Below are positions 16,642 to 25,351 of a stretch of 64,000 nucleotides of DNA, in pieces. Source of the stretch: JAOUEA01 sp963790335 (GTDB lineage: Bacteria > Actinomycetota > UBA4738 > HRBIN12); the NCBI GenBank assembly GCA_963790335.1, contig CAWBOB010000009.1:1-64000 (forward strand), written 5' to 3'. Within the stretch, counting starts at the first letter, position 1. Each line of letters starts with the position of its first letter. The notes under the pieces were generated by a model that worked only from the letters and a program-made list of their open reading frames with translations, had not been told where the DNA came from and made no database searches. The translations under genes and the position numbers were made by a program.

Positions 16642-17982
16642 CTACCGGAGGGGCCCGCGAACGTAGATGTCGGTGGCCGCGTTCGTGTCGTTCCCGATGA
16701 GGTTCGTCGCGCTCGATTGGAACGCGACGAACCGGCCGTTCGCCGACATGAAGCAGTAGGAGCTCTCCGAGTTCCCCTCGGCCCCGGCGTTGGTGAGGCT
16801 GACCCGCACCGTCGTCTGTCGCTTCCGGTCGCGGATGAAGACGTCGGTCACGTTGTTCGTGTCGTTCGCGATCAGGTTCTCGGCGAACGACTCGAACGCC
16901 ACGTAGCGGCCGTCGCCGGAGATCGACGGGGATCCGCTGAACCCGTCGGCCTCCTCGTCGGCTGAGCTCACGCTGATCCTGCGCGTCGTTCCTTGGTTCC
17001 GGTTGTGGACGAAGATGTCTTGGTCACCGTTGGCGTCGGAGCCGAACAGGTTGGTGGCGTCCGACGTGAAGGAGACGAGCTTGCCGTCGGCCGAGATGCT
17101 GGCATCGTGGCTCGATCCGTTCGCTTCGTCCCCGGCCGAGCTCACGCTCACGCGCGTCGTCTTCCCGGCCACGCGGTCTCGCACGAAGACGTCGGCGACG
17201 GCGTTGTCATCGTCCTTCACCAGGTTCGAGGCTGCGGTGTGGAACGTGATGAAGCGGCCGTCGGCGGAGATCGAACCCGGGTCGACGTTGCCGACCGCCG
17301 CGTTCGCCTGCGTGCCGTTCGACCGCACGGTGACGAGCCTCGTGGTGCCGGTCGTGCGGTCGTGCACGAACAGATCCTCGTACCCGTTGGCGTCGTCGCG
17401 CACGAGGTTCGTCGCCGTCGACGAGACGACGACGAAGCGCCCGGTCGCCGAGATGTCGGACGCCGAGCTGTCGTCATCCCCCTGGCGTCCACGGCTGTCG
17501 ACGCTGGCGCGGGTGGTCCTGCCCGTGCGGCGATCGTGCACGAAGATGTCCTGCACGCCGTTCGTGTCGCCTGCCACGAGGTTCGAGGCCTCGGACGTGA
17601 ACGAGACGAAGCGACCGTTCGCCGAGACCGAGGCGTACCCGCTCGAGCTGTTCGCCTGAGCTCCGTTGGAGCGAACGCTCACGCGTTCGGTCCTGCCGGT
17701 CTTGCGGTCGCGAACGAAGACGTCGGTTTCCATGTTCGTGTCGCCCGGCACGAGGTTCGCCGAGCCCGATTCGAACACCACGTATCGTCCGCTGCCGGAG
17801 ATCGACGGATAGATCGCCCCGTTCGGCGACTGCTGCTCGTGCGAGCCGATGCTCGCGCGGGTCGTCCTCACCGCCGTGCCGGCACTGCCGCTGCCCGGCA
17901 GGGGCACGATCGCGACGCCTGCTGCGAGCGCGATGAAGGCGATACGTCGGATGGACCGGCTGGCGGAAGTGCGAACGACCAC
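16642..17982 (-). CDS. Secreted TolB-like repeat protein
   Basis: A 446-residue exported protein. The N-terminus is a signal peptide (IRRIAFIALAAGVAIVPLPG). It is built of about seven repeats of roughly 57 residues, each containing GRYVVFESGSANLV or a close variant, a DTN-type turn (GDTNGVQDIFVHDR) and TGRTTRASV. This is the PD40/WD40-like arrangement of TolB-type propellers; the recurrent DTN/DAN loops could bind calcium (inference). Start GTG 17982 has AAAGGAG upstream. No catalytic motif. Likely surface or periplasm-like location. Confidence 0.75.
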   Translation of the reverse strand: MVVRTSASRSIRRIAFIALAAGVAIVPLPGSGSAGTAVRTTRASIGSHEQQSPNGAIYPSISGSGRYVVFESGSANLVPGDTNMETDVFVRDRKTGRTERVSVRSNGAQANSSSGYASVSANGRFVSFTSEASNLVAGDTNGVQDIFVHDRRTGRTTRASVDSRGRQGDDDSSASDISATGRFVVVSSTATNLVRDDANGYEDLFVHDRTTGTTRLVTVRSNGTQANAAVGNVDPGSISADGRFITFHTAASNLVKDDDNAVADVFVRDRVAGKTTRVSVSSAGDEANGSSHDASISADGKLVSFTSDATNLFGSDANGDQDIFVHNRNQGTTRRISVSSADEEADGFSGSPSISGDGRYVAFESFAENLIANDTNNVTDVFIRDRKRQTTVRVSLTNAGAEGNSESSYCFMSANGRFVAFQSSATNLIGNDTNAATDIYVRGPLR

Positions 17983-18070
17983 TCGAAGGCTCCTTTCGGC
18001 TGACGGGAGCCTACGCGTGACGTGCCGACGGCGCTACCCGTGAGGGGGGTGCGCGTCGCCCGAGACGAGG

Positions 18071-18286
18071 TCAGGCCCTGTCCTCGGGCTCCCAGCGGAG
18101 CAGCTCGCCGGGCTGGCACTCGAGCGCCTCGCAGAGCGCCTCGAGCGTCGTGAAGCGCACCGCCTTCGCGCGGCCGTTCTTCAGCACCGCGAGGTTGGCG
18201 GGCGTGATGCCGACGCGCTCCGCGAGCGCGCCGACCGACATCTTGCGCCTGGCGAGCATCACGTCGACGTCGACGACGATCGGCAT
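18071..18286 (-). CDS. XRE/Cro-CI family transcriptional regulator
   Basis: A 71-residue single-domain helix-turn-helix protein (KMSVGALAERVGITPANLAV, then LKNGRAKAVRFTTLEALCEA), typical of the short YozG-like XRE regulators. Its ATG overlaps the TGA of the preceding DUF2975 gene by one base, so the two are translationally coupled. In known genomes DUF2975 membrane proteins are commonly paired with such regulators. The inverted repeats at 18806-18831 upstream of the pair are a plausible operator. Confidence 0.85.
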   Translation of the reverse strand: MPIVVDVDVMLARRKMSVGALAERVGITPANLAVLKNGRAKAVRFTTLEALCEALECQPGELLRWEPEDRA

Positions 18287-18783
18287 CAGATGACCTCGTC
18301 CAACTCGGCCTGCAGGTGATGGGCCTCGGTGTCCCGGGCGACCGCCTGGGCGAGCAGCATGCGCATCACGAGCACGATCAGTGCGATGCCGGCGACCAGC
18401 ACGGCCGCCCCGCCGACCAGCAGCACCACGCCCGGTGCGACCGCCTCACCCGGTGCGAGCACCACGCCGAGCCCGAAGGTGAGCAGCGACGCCGCCGCGA
18501 CCGCGCCGATCACGACGTCGACGTAGCGGAAGGCGGCATCGGAGAACACCGTGCCCCGCCGCACCATCGTCAGCAGTCGCCACACGCACACGAGCACGAC
18601 CTGGATGGTCACGATGCCCAGGACCGCGAACACCAGGAGAGGGGTGCGCAGGTAGGCGTGGTCGGGGTTCAGCTCGTCCAGGTCGCTCGCGAGCAGGGGC
18701 ACCATCACCAGCTGTACGAACACCGAGCCGGCGAGCACGAGGGTGAGCACGATGCGCAGCGCGAGCATGGTCAGCGTTCCCAT
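18286..18783 (-). CDS. DUF2975 membrane protein
   Basis: A 165-residue integral membrane protein with about four hydrophobic segments (LALRIVLTLVLAGSVFVQLV; LLVFAVLGIVTIQVVLVCVW; VVIGAVAAASLLTFGLGVVL; VVLLVGGAAVLVAGIALIVL). Matches the DUF2975 pattern, including its position just before a small XRE regulator. The last base of its stop is the first base of the regulator's ATG. Function unknown in the family. Divergent from the MMPL transporter at 18958. Confidence 0.8.
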   Translation of the reverse strand: MGTLTMLALRIVLTLVLAGSVFVQLVMVPLLASDLDELNPDHAYLRTPLLVFAVLGIVTIQVVLVCVWRLLTMVRRGTVFSDAAFRYVDVVIGAVAAASLLTFGLGVVLAPGEAVAPGVVLLVGGAAVLVAGIALIVLVMRMLLAQAVARDTEAHHLQAELDEVI

Positions 18784-18805
18784 CGGACCTCCATCTGTCG
18801 AGTCA

Positions 18806-18831
18806 CGATAGGAATATATCGATAAACGATA
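18806..18831. promoter_or_regulatory. Palindromic operator between DUF2975/XRE operon and MMPL gene
   Basis: In an AT-rich island, CGATA (18806-18810), TATCG (18817-18821) and CGATA (18827-18831) form two overlapping inverted repeats with 6- and 5-base spacers. The island sits between divergent genes and is the most AT-rich short stretch nearby, so it may also carry promoter elements. Likely bound by the XRE protein at 18071. Confidence 0.55.
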
Positions 18832-18957
18832 GATACGTCCAGGTCATGTGGCCGACCGGCTCGCGGGCGCGGTCGAGCGTCGGCACAGGGGGGGTTGCTC
18901 CTTCCGATAGGGTTCCCTGGTCCGCAGACGACCCACGACATCGATCGAGGAGCAGCC

Positions 18958-21268
18958 GTGTTCGCCACCCTAGGACGTTGGTGTTTCCGCCACCGGGGCA
19001 AGGTCGCCCTGCTCTGGCTCGCCGTGCTGATCGCGGGCGGGGCCCTCAGCGGCATGATCGGCACCGCCTACAGCTCGGAGTTCGCGTTGCCGGACGTGGA
19101 GAGCCGCCGCGGCTTCGACATCCTCGACGAGCACTTCGCCGACTCGAGCGCCGGCGGCGAGGGCGGCACGATCGTCTTCCGCGCGGAGCAGGGCGTCGAC
19201 GACCCCGAGGTCCAGCAGGCGATGACCGCCTACTTCGAGGAGATCTCGCAGATCGAAGGCATCACGGTCGTGAGCCCCTACTCGGAGGAGGGCGCCCAGC
19301 AGATCGCCGCGCAGGGTCCCGAGGCCGGCACGATCGCCTACGCGCAGATCGGGCTGCCCCGCGACGTCACGCTCGAAGAGGCGACGGAGATCGGCACCCA
19401 GATCCGGGAGTCGATGCCCGAGATCCAGGGCGTGCAGATCGAGATCGGCGGCGCGCTGCTCGCCGAGTTCGAGGTGCCGAGCTCGGAGCTGCTCGGCCTC
19501 GCCTTCGCGATCATCGTGCTGATCCTCGCGTTCGGGTCGGTGCTCGCCATGGGGCTGCCGATCGGCATCGCGCTCGCCGGCATCGGCGTGGGCACCATCC
19601 TCGCCGGGTTGCTGAGCCACGTGCTGTCGATCCCTGACTTCGCCACCACCGTGGCCGTGATGCTCGGTCTCGGCGTCGGCATCGACTACGCGCTGTTCAT
19701 CGTCACCCGGTACCGCGAGAACCTGCACAAGGGGGCCTCGGTCGAGGAGGCGACGGTCGTGGCGCTCGACACCGCCGGCCGCGCCGTCGCGTTCGCTGCC
19801 ACCACGGTCGTGATCTCGCTGCTCGGCATGCTCCTCATGGGCCTGTCGTTCATCACCGGACTCGCCGGTGCCGCGGCCGTCGTCGTCGCCGTCACGGCGG
19901 TCGCGTCGCTCACGCTGCTGCCCGCGCTCCTCGGGTTCGCGGGCGAGCGGGTCGAGGTGACGCGCTGGCGCGGGCTGATCGCCGCCCTGCTCGTGGCCGT
20001 GGGACTCGCGGGGGTCGCCCTCGCGTTCCCCCCGCTGGCCCTCGTCGGGCTCGCCCTCGCGGCCGTGGTGCTCGTCGCGAGCTTCGCCGTCGCGCCGCTG
20101 CGGCGCGAGGTGCCGCGTCGCCGGCAACGACCCCTGCAGGAGACCGTGCCCTACCGGTGGAGCCGGGTGATCCAGCGGCACCCCGTGGTCGCGGCGCTCG
20201 CCGGCGTGGTGATCCTGCTCGTGCTGGCGATCCCGTTCTTCAGCCTGCGCATGGCGTTCAGCGACGAGGGCAACTACCCGGAGGAGACGACCACGCGCCA
20301 GGCCTACGACCTGCTCGCGCTGGGCTTCGGACCGGGCTTCAACGGCCCGATGCTGCTCGCCACCGAGGTCCCCGAAGGCACCACGCCCGCGGCGCTCGAG
20401 GGCGTCACGGAGGCCCTGGCCGCCGACCCGGGGGTGGCTTTCGTGACCCCCGCCGTCGCGAACGATCCCGCGCAGCCCACCGCGGCGCTGTGGCGGCTGT
20501 TCCCGACGACCGCGCCGCAGGACGAGGCGACCACCGATCTCGTCGAGCGCCTCCGTGCCGTGGTGCTGCCCGCCGCGGAACAGGGCAGCGAGCTGGACGT
20601 GGCGGTGTCGGGCGGGGTGGCCGCGTCGGTCGACTTCTCGGAGTACCTGACGGAGCGCATGCCGTTGTTCATCGGCGTGGTGCTGCTTGCTGTCGTTCGT
20701 GCTGCTGATGCTGGTGTTCCGGTCGCTGCTCGTGCCGCTGAAGGCGGTGATCATGAACCTGCTGTCGATCGCCGCCGCGTACGGCGTGGCCACCGCGGTC
20801 TTCCAGTGGGGATGGTTCGGCAGCATCCTCAACATCGAGCCCGCGCCGATCGAGCCGTTCGTGCCGATGATGATGTTCGCGATCGTGTTCGGGCTGTCGA
20901 TGGACTACGAGGTGTTCCTGCTGTCGCGCATCCGCGAGGAGTACCTGCGCACGGGGGACAGCCGGCTCTCGGTCGCCGACGGCCTCGCGGTCACGGCCCG
21001 CGTGATCACGGCAGCCGCCGCCATCATGGTCGTCGTCTTCGGCAGCTTCATCGGCGAGAGCGACCGCATCGTGAAGCTGTTCGGCGTCGGTCTCGCGAGC
21101 GCCGTGCTGCTCGATGCCACGATCGTGCGCATGCTGCTCGTGCCGGCCACGATGGAGCTGCTGGGCGACGCCAACTGGTGGCTGCCGAAGTGGCTCGACC
21201 GAGCACTGCCGAAGGTGGCGGTGGAAGGTGAGGATCTTCTGCTGGAGCCCGAGCTCGAGAAGGTGTGA
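18958..21268 (+). CDS. MMPL family (RND-type) transporter, apparent frameshift
   Basis: Start GTG 18958 follows GAGGAG. The product begins FATLGRWCFRHRGKVALLWL, has a large extracytoplasmic domain, a first membrane bundle (LGLAFAIIVLILAFGSVLAM; VAVMLGLGVGIDYALFIVTR), a second domain, and a second bundle (MMMFAIVFGLSMDYEVFLLS). The GxxxDY motifs of both halves are intact. An extra T around 20687-20688 shifts the frame: the first frame runs on to 21231 while the true C-terminus continues in another frame from 20690 to 21268. Removing one base gives 769 residues, normal for the family. Lipid or drug export is the family role. Confidence 0.8.
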
Positions 21269-21328
21269 AGGAGGCCGGCGACCAGGTCTCGAGCTCCACT
21301 CACCGTGCGCCGAGTTCGCCGCGACGCG

Positions 21329-22270
21329 CTAGGTGCGCCCCGTCGCACCGGGTGAGCGGCGCTGGATGCCGAGCACCAGGAGCAGCAATCGAACGATGTG
21401 CATGGCCGTGATGCCGGCCTGATCGAGATCAGGCTGGAACTCCGTCACCACGAGACCCGCGACGCGATCACGTTCGGCTAGCGACCGCACGAGCGCCGAG
21501 ATCTGCGGATACGTGAGCCCGCCGGGTTCGGGCCAACCGACGGCGGGAGCGATCGTCGGGTCGAGCCCATCGCAGTCGATCGTGATCACCCATCGACGGT
21601 CGTCGCTCAGCCGATCGACCACGTGCGCGATGCCGCGCTCGTGGATGTCGCGTGCGGTGACGAGTTCGTTCCCGGCGGCCACCGCCTCCTCGACATCGCT
21701 CGGACGGGCGCTGCCCATGCCGCGCAGCCCGACCTGCACGATGCGCTCCACGTGCGGCATCTCGCGGATCCGACGGATCGGGCTCGAGTAGCCGCGCGCC
21801 TGTCCGGCCACCTCCTGGCGGAAGTCGAGGTGCGAGTCGACGTGCAGCACGTGAAGCGGTTCCTCGAACCCGCCGACGACGATCGGCGGGATCGCATCGA
21901 GGCCGCCGAGCACGAGCGGGGTGACGTCGCGTTCGGTGAGCGCCCGGGTCACGGCGAGCCCGCGATCCCAGATGCCGTCTGGGTCGCCCGGGTCCCCGAT
22001 CACGTCGCCGCAGTCCGTGACGTTCGGGTCGCCGAGGTCCCCGCTCCAATCGAAGTTGTAGTGGTGCGACATCTCGCGGTAGGTCATCACGCTCGCGCTC
22101 GCGCGGACCGCGTCGGCCGCACCCGCGCACACGACGAGATCCTGCGGTTCGTACGGGGGTCCGAACGGGATGCCGAGGAACGCGTAGCCGGTGCCGACCC
22201 GCGTGGGGTCGAGCTCGACCTCCGATTGGAGGAACGGCTCGTCAGGGGCTCGAAGGTGGAACGCCGGCAC
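21329..22270 (-). CDS. Ureohydrolase (agmatinase/arginase superfamily) with altered metal motif
   Basis: A 313-residue protein of the Mn-dependent ureohydrolase family, which cleaves guanidino compounds to urea and an amine. Motif 2 reads LHVDSHLDFRQEV (DxHxD) and motif 3 ITIDCDGLDPTIAPAVGWP (DxDxxDP), both complete. Motif 1, normally GGDHS, is GGLDAIPPIV, so the first metal-ligand His is replaced, probably by Asp. That may change metal affinity or substrate. Start GTG 22270. It converges with the MMPL gene. Substrate (agmatine, arginine, guanidinobutyrate or other) cannot be told. Confidence 0.75.
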   Translation of the reverse strand: MPAFHLRAPDEPFLQSEVELDPTRVGTGYAFLGIPFGPPYEPQDLVVCAGAADAVRASASVMTYREMSHHYNFDWSGDLGDPNVTDCGDVIGDPGDPDGIWDRGLAVTRALTERDVTPLVLGGLDAIPPIVVGGFEEPLHVLHVDSHLDFRQEVAGQARGYSSPIRRIREMPHVERIVQVGLRGMGSARPSDVEEAVAAGNELVTARDIHERGIAHVVDRLSDDRRWVITIDCDGLDPTIAPAVGWPEPGGLTYPQISALVRSLAERDRVAGLVVTEFQPDLDQAGITAMHIVRLLLLVLGIQRRSPGATGRT

Positions 22271-22374
22271 GGCGGCGAGCCTAGCGCAGGTGCGTGCACC
22301 TCGGCGGAGACCGGTGCGTACCCTGAGCCGGTCGCGGGCAAGACGCCGCCATGACGATCGAAGGAGGGGAAGGC

Positions 22375-22749
22375 ATGACGACCTACGTGTGGGACATCAG
22401 GAACCCAGACGGCGCGTCGATGGGGCTCGAGGTGGCGAGAGGAAGGAGCGCCGCGCATCAGGTGATGCTGGCGCACGCCCTTCCCGAGCGTTGCGACGTG
22501 ACGGTCACCGACGACTCGGGGGCGGTGATCGCCCGGGGCGACGACCTGCGTGGCGGACAGGACTCGCCCATCGCTCGCCTGTCCGTCGTCGAGGGCGGCA
22601 TCGAGCGCGAGAACATCTGGCCGGGCGATGCCGACCTCGATCTGCCGGTCATCCTGCCGGGTGGCGAGATCGGCATCCTGGAATCGTGGTGGCACGCCGA
22701 CGACCACTCCGAGTGGCGGTGGCGCATCGAGCTCTCGAACCACGTCTGA
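22375..22749 (+). CDS. Hypothetical protein
   Basis: A 124-residue soluble protein. ATG 22375 is preferred over an in-frame ATG at 22351 because GGAGGGG lies just before it. The sequence is acidic and strand-rich, with an unusual Trp cluster near the end (SWWHADDHSEWRWRIEL). No signal peptide or known motif. Divergent from the ureohydrolase gene. Function not recognised. Confidence 0.6.
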   Translation: MTTYVWDIRNPDGASMGLEVARGRSAAHQVMLAHALPERCDVTVTDDSGAVIARGDDLRGGQDSPIARLSVVEGGIERENIWPGDADLDLPVILPGGEIGILESWWHADDHSEWRWRIELSNHV

Positions 22750-22759
22750 GCCTGCCGGC

Positions 22760-23044
22760 TCAGCTCGGCCACTCGGGCTTGGGCTTCTCCTCGGCGAGCA
22801 GGTCGTCGAGCGACGGCTTGCCCGCGCGCGCTTGCTCGGCCTGCTCGAGCTCCCGCGCCAGGCGATCGTCGGGCCCGATGTCGCCGGCGGCCTCGAGCAG
22901 TTCCTCGAGCGACTTGCCGTCGCTGCCCTTCAGCCGGATGCGCAATGCGGCCAACACCGAGGCGTGCTGATCGCTCAGGCCGTGGTTGACCTTGATCTCG
23001 GTGAGGGCCTGCTCGGCAAGGGCCAGGAGGTCCACGTCGTCCAT
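22760..23044 (-). CDS. Small helical hypothetical protein
   Basis: A 94-residue acidic, almost wholly helical protein starting at ATG 23044. It contains ALTEIKVNHGLSDQHASVLA and a long acidic helix (LEELLEAAGDIG, then LARELEQAEQARAG). It may be a coiled-coil or chaperone-like small protein. A longer in-frame extension upstream lies over the oppositely oriented gene at 23087 and is not used. Family not recognised. Confidence 0.55.
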   Translation of the reverse strand: MDDVDLLALAEQALTEIKVNHGLSDQHASVLAALRIRLKGSDGKSLEELLEAAGDIGPDDRLARELEQAEQARAGKPSLDDLLAEEKPKPEWPS

Positions 23045-23086
23045 GGGACCAGTCTGCCACGATGGCCGTGAGCAAGGAGGTTCACG

Positions 23087-23275
23087 ATGGGCAGTAACAA
23101 CAACGCGGGCACGGCGGCCGGCAGCGGTGCGATCTACGGCCTGGGCATCTTCGGAGCAGTGGTGTACTTCTGGCAGCAGGCGGACTCGTTCTGGGAGTAC
23201 ATCGGCGCGATCTTCCAGGGCCTGTTCTGGCCGGCGTTCATGGTCTACGAGGTGTTCGAATCCCTGGCCGATTGA
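23087..23275 (+). CDS. Small membrane protein
   Basis: A 62-residue protein with a strong ribosome site (AAGGAGG) and ATG 23087. After an Asn/Gly/Ala-rich start there is one hydrophobic segment (AIYGLGIFGAVVYFWQQ) and a second amphipathic, aromatic stretch (YIGAIFQGLFWPAFMVYEVF). Similar small proteins are frequent in actinobacteria. Its 3' end overlaps the converging DUF72 gene by 31 bases. Function unknown. Confidence 0.7.
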   Translation: MGSNNNAGTAAGSGAIYGLGIFGAVVYFWQQADSFWEYIGAIFQGLFWPAFMVYEVFESLAD

Positions 23276-23994
23276 CACCGGTCGAGCGCGCGCCGTAGCC
23301 GTTCGGCGTCGCGCACGGCGGCCCCGCCCGGGTCGTTGTTGAAGTAGACGAAGACCTCGCCGGCCTCGAGCGACGCGATCACGTGGGCCCACCGGCGGAG
23401 CTTCTCGGCCGTGTACGGGAAGCCCCGCCGTGTGCCGCGATGGAACCGCACATAGCTCCACCCGCCGGTCACGTGCGGCGGCACGTGCGCCCCGGGGCGG
23501 TCGGCCAGCACCCAGGCCGCGCCGGCGCCGTCGAGCAGGGTGAGCACGTCGTCGTGGTCCCAGCTCGGGTGGCGGAACTCGAATGCCGCGCGCATGCCGG
23601 CCGGAAGCGTCTGCAGCAGCGCCCGAAGCAGGCCGAGATCCTTGGCGAACGTGGGCGGCTGCTGGAGCAGCACCGGCCCCATGGCCGAGCCGAGACCACC
23701 GGCTCGTTCCCAGAACAGCTCGACCGGTTCCGCCGGGTCGCGGAAACGCCGCACGTGGGTCAGGAAGCGGCTCATCTTGACGGCGAACCGGAAGCCGTCC
23801 GGCACCTGGGACGCCCAGCCCTCGAACGTCGATCGCGCCGGGAGCCGGTAGAACGAGGCGTTGATCTCGATCGTGGGGAAACGACGGCTCAGGTGCTCGA
23901 GCCACGAACGCTGTGGCAGGCGTGCGGGGTACACGGTGCCCCGCCAATCGCGGTAGACCCAGCCGCTCGTGCCCACGAGGATCTCGCCCGACAT
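23245..23994 (-). CDS. DUF72 family protein
   Basis: A 249-residue protein of the DUF72 (YecE-like) TIM-barrel family. Landmarks: VGTSGWVYRDWRGTVYP at the N-terminus, FPTIEINASFYRLPARSTF, GFRFAVKMSRFLTHVRRF, LLQQPPTFAKDLGLL, AFEFRHPSWD, YVRFHRG and VFVYFNNDPGGAAVRDA. ATG 23994 is preferred because GAGGGG lies seven bases upstream; an ATG two codons earlier also fits. Biochemical role of the family is not established. The 3' end overlaps the opposite small gene. Confidence 0.85.
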   Translation of the reverse strand: MSGEILVGTSGWVYRDWRGTVYPARLPQRSWLEHLSRRFPTIEINASFYRLPARSTFEGWASQVPDGFRFAVKMSRFLTHVRRFRDPAEPVELFWERAGGLGSAMGPVLLQQPPTFAKDLGLLRALLQTLPAGMRAAFEFRHPSWDHDDVLTLLDGAGAAWVLADRPGAHVPPHVTGGWSYVRFHRGTRRGFPYTAEKLRRWAHVIASLEAGEVFVYFNNDPGGAAVRDAERLRRALDRCQSARDSNTS

Positions 23995-24134
23995 CGTCAT
24001 GCCCCTCACGATGCTCGCCTACCCGGCGAGGTGCACGGCCACGCCCGAGAGCAGCCCGCCGGAAGCGTTTCCACTTCCCCGTTCGTGGGAACCGCACCGG
24101 TATCAGCGCGACGTCCGATCGAGGAGGCACCGAC

Positions 24135-24404
24135 ATGCAGGCAGCCGAGCGCACGAACGACCGGGCGGGGGCCCTGGCCGAGGTCGCGAAGGTCCGCGAC
24201 ACGGCCGAGCGGCTCGCCAACGGCGACTACCCGGAGCAAGCCGACCACGTTCGGGTGCTGGCCGGGCTGATCGGCCAGCTCGCGGAGCAGGTCGAACGCA
24301 TGGTGCCCGGGGACGGCGGGGTCGCCTCGAGCGTCGCGACGACCGAGGAAGACCTGACCCCCGACGAGGCCCCGGCGGAGCCGCTGGACGACCGGGCGAA
24401 CTGA
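24135..24404 (+). CDS. Small acidic hypothetical protein
   Basis: An 89-residue protein from ATG 24135 with GAGGAGG upstream. The first half is helical (RAGALAEVAKVRDTAERLAN; HVRVLAGLIGQLAEQVERMV), the C-terminal 30 residues are acidic, disordered and Pro-rich. No signal or membrane segment. A small hairpin follows at 24414. Family not recognised. Confidence 0.6.
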   Translation: MQAAERTNDRAGALAEVAKVRDTAERLANGDYPEQADHVRVLAGLIGQLAEQVERMVPGDGGVASSVATTEEDLTPDEAPAEPLDDRAN

Positions 24405-24413
24405 TCGAACGAG

Positions 24414-24430
24414 CGTGCATGGAATGCACG
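24414..24430 (+). terminator. Small perfect hairpin after the acidic protein gene
   Basis: CGTGCAT (24414-24420), a GGA loop and ATGCACG (24424-24430) form a perfect 7-base stem ten bases after the stop codon. There is no T-run, so it could instead be a protein-binding palindrome. Confidence 0.35.
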
Positions 24431-24579
24431 CAGCTGGGTATCACGACCGGCGAAGCACCCTGACACCGATCCCAGTGCCGGCAGGCACGCCACATGGAAG
24501 GTGGTCGCACGATCGGCAGGGCCATGCACGAGGTCGCCCGCCAGGGGAAGTGGCGGGCGGCCTCTGCGCATCCCGACGC

Positions 24580-25299
24580 TCACCCTGAGAGCTGCACGAC
24601 CTCTCCGGTCGCGTCGTCGTCTCCGAGCAGACGGATCACCTCGCCCGCCACGACGTCGAGTGCCACGACCGGCTCGTCGCCGCGGCGCAGTGCGGCGGCG
24701 ACCTCGTCGGGCACGTAGCGATCGAGCCAGGGGGTGTCCATCCACCCCGGCGCGACGGCGTTCACTCGCACCGGCGCGATGGCCGCGGCGAGCATGCGCG
24801 TGAGGGCGGCCACGCCCACCTTCGACACGACGTACGGGATCGAGGAGCCCTCGAGGAAGACGATCGCGTCGGAGGCGACGTTCACGATCGACCCACGTGC
24901 GCGGGTGCGCATGCCGCCGGCCACGGCGCGGATGCAGCGCCACGTGCCAACCAGGTTCACGTCGAGGATGCGCTCCCAGTCCTCGTCGGTGATCACGTCG
25001 AGATCAGCGGCTGGGGCGTAGGTCGTGACGCCGGCGTTGTTCACGAGCATCTCGACCGGGCCGGCCAGCGCGCGCTCGACCTCGTGCACCATCTCGTGAA
25101 CGGCGACCTCGTCGCGCACGTCGGCCTGCACGGCAAGGCTCGGGGTGGGCAACGAGCTCGCGAGCGTCTCGGCCTCGGCCGCGGAACGGGAGTAGTTCAC
25201 CGCAACGTGCACCCCGGCCGCGGCGAGCTGTCGGCAGACCTCGGCGCCGAGTCCCGTGCCGCCGCCGGTCACGATCGCGACGCGCCCCTCGAGCTGCAT
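24580..25299 (-). CDS. Short-chain dehydrogenase/reductase (SDR)
   Basis: A 239-residue classical SDR. The cofactor-binding motif is VTGGGTGLG (about residues 10-18), NNAG is present (VNNAGVTTYAP), and the catalytic triad is Ser in VASDAIVFLEGSS with YVVSK. It uses NAD(H) or NADP(H); the loop after strand 2 (NYSRSAAEAE) would fit NADP but this is uncertain. Substrate unknown. Divergent from the lipoprotein gene at 25352. Confidence 0.85.
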   Translation of the reverse strand: MQLEGRVAIVTGGGTGLGAEVCRQLAAAGVHVAVNYSRSAAEAETLASSLPTPSLAVQADVRDEVAVHEMVHEVERALAGPVEMLVNNAGVTTYAPAADLDVITDEDWERILDVNLVGTWRCIRAVAGGMRTRARGSIVNVASDAIVFLEGSSIPYVVSKVGVAALTRMLAAAIAPVRVNAVAPGWMDTPWLDRYVPDEVAAALRRGDEPVVALDVVAGEVIRLLGDDDATGEVVQLSG

Positions 25300-25351
25300 C
25301 GTCGCAGGCTATCGACTCGCGCGGGTGTACCGTCACGTGAGGAGGTCGTCG

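Noticed and set aside
15517..16965. 482-codon open frame opposite the TPR-cyclase gene
   Set aside because: Antisense to a protein with clear catalytic motifs and TPR repeats.
20687..20688. Programmed frameshift in the MMPL transporter
   Set aside because: No slippery heptamer or downstream pseudoknot visible, and MMPL proteins are not known to need frameshifting.
18970..20835. Long open frame antisense to the MMPL transporter
   Set aside because: Composition (Arg, His, Gly, Asp) is typical of a shadow frame and no domain is seen.
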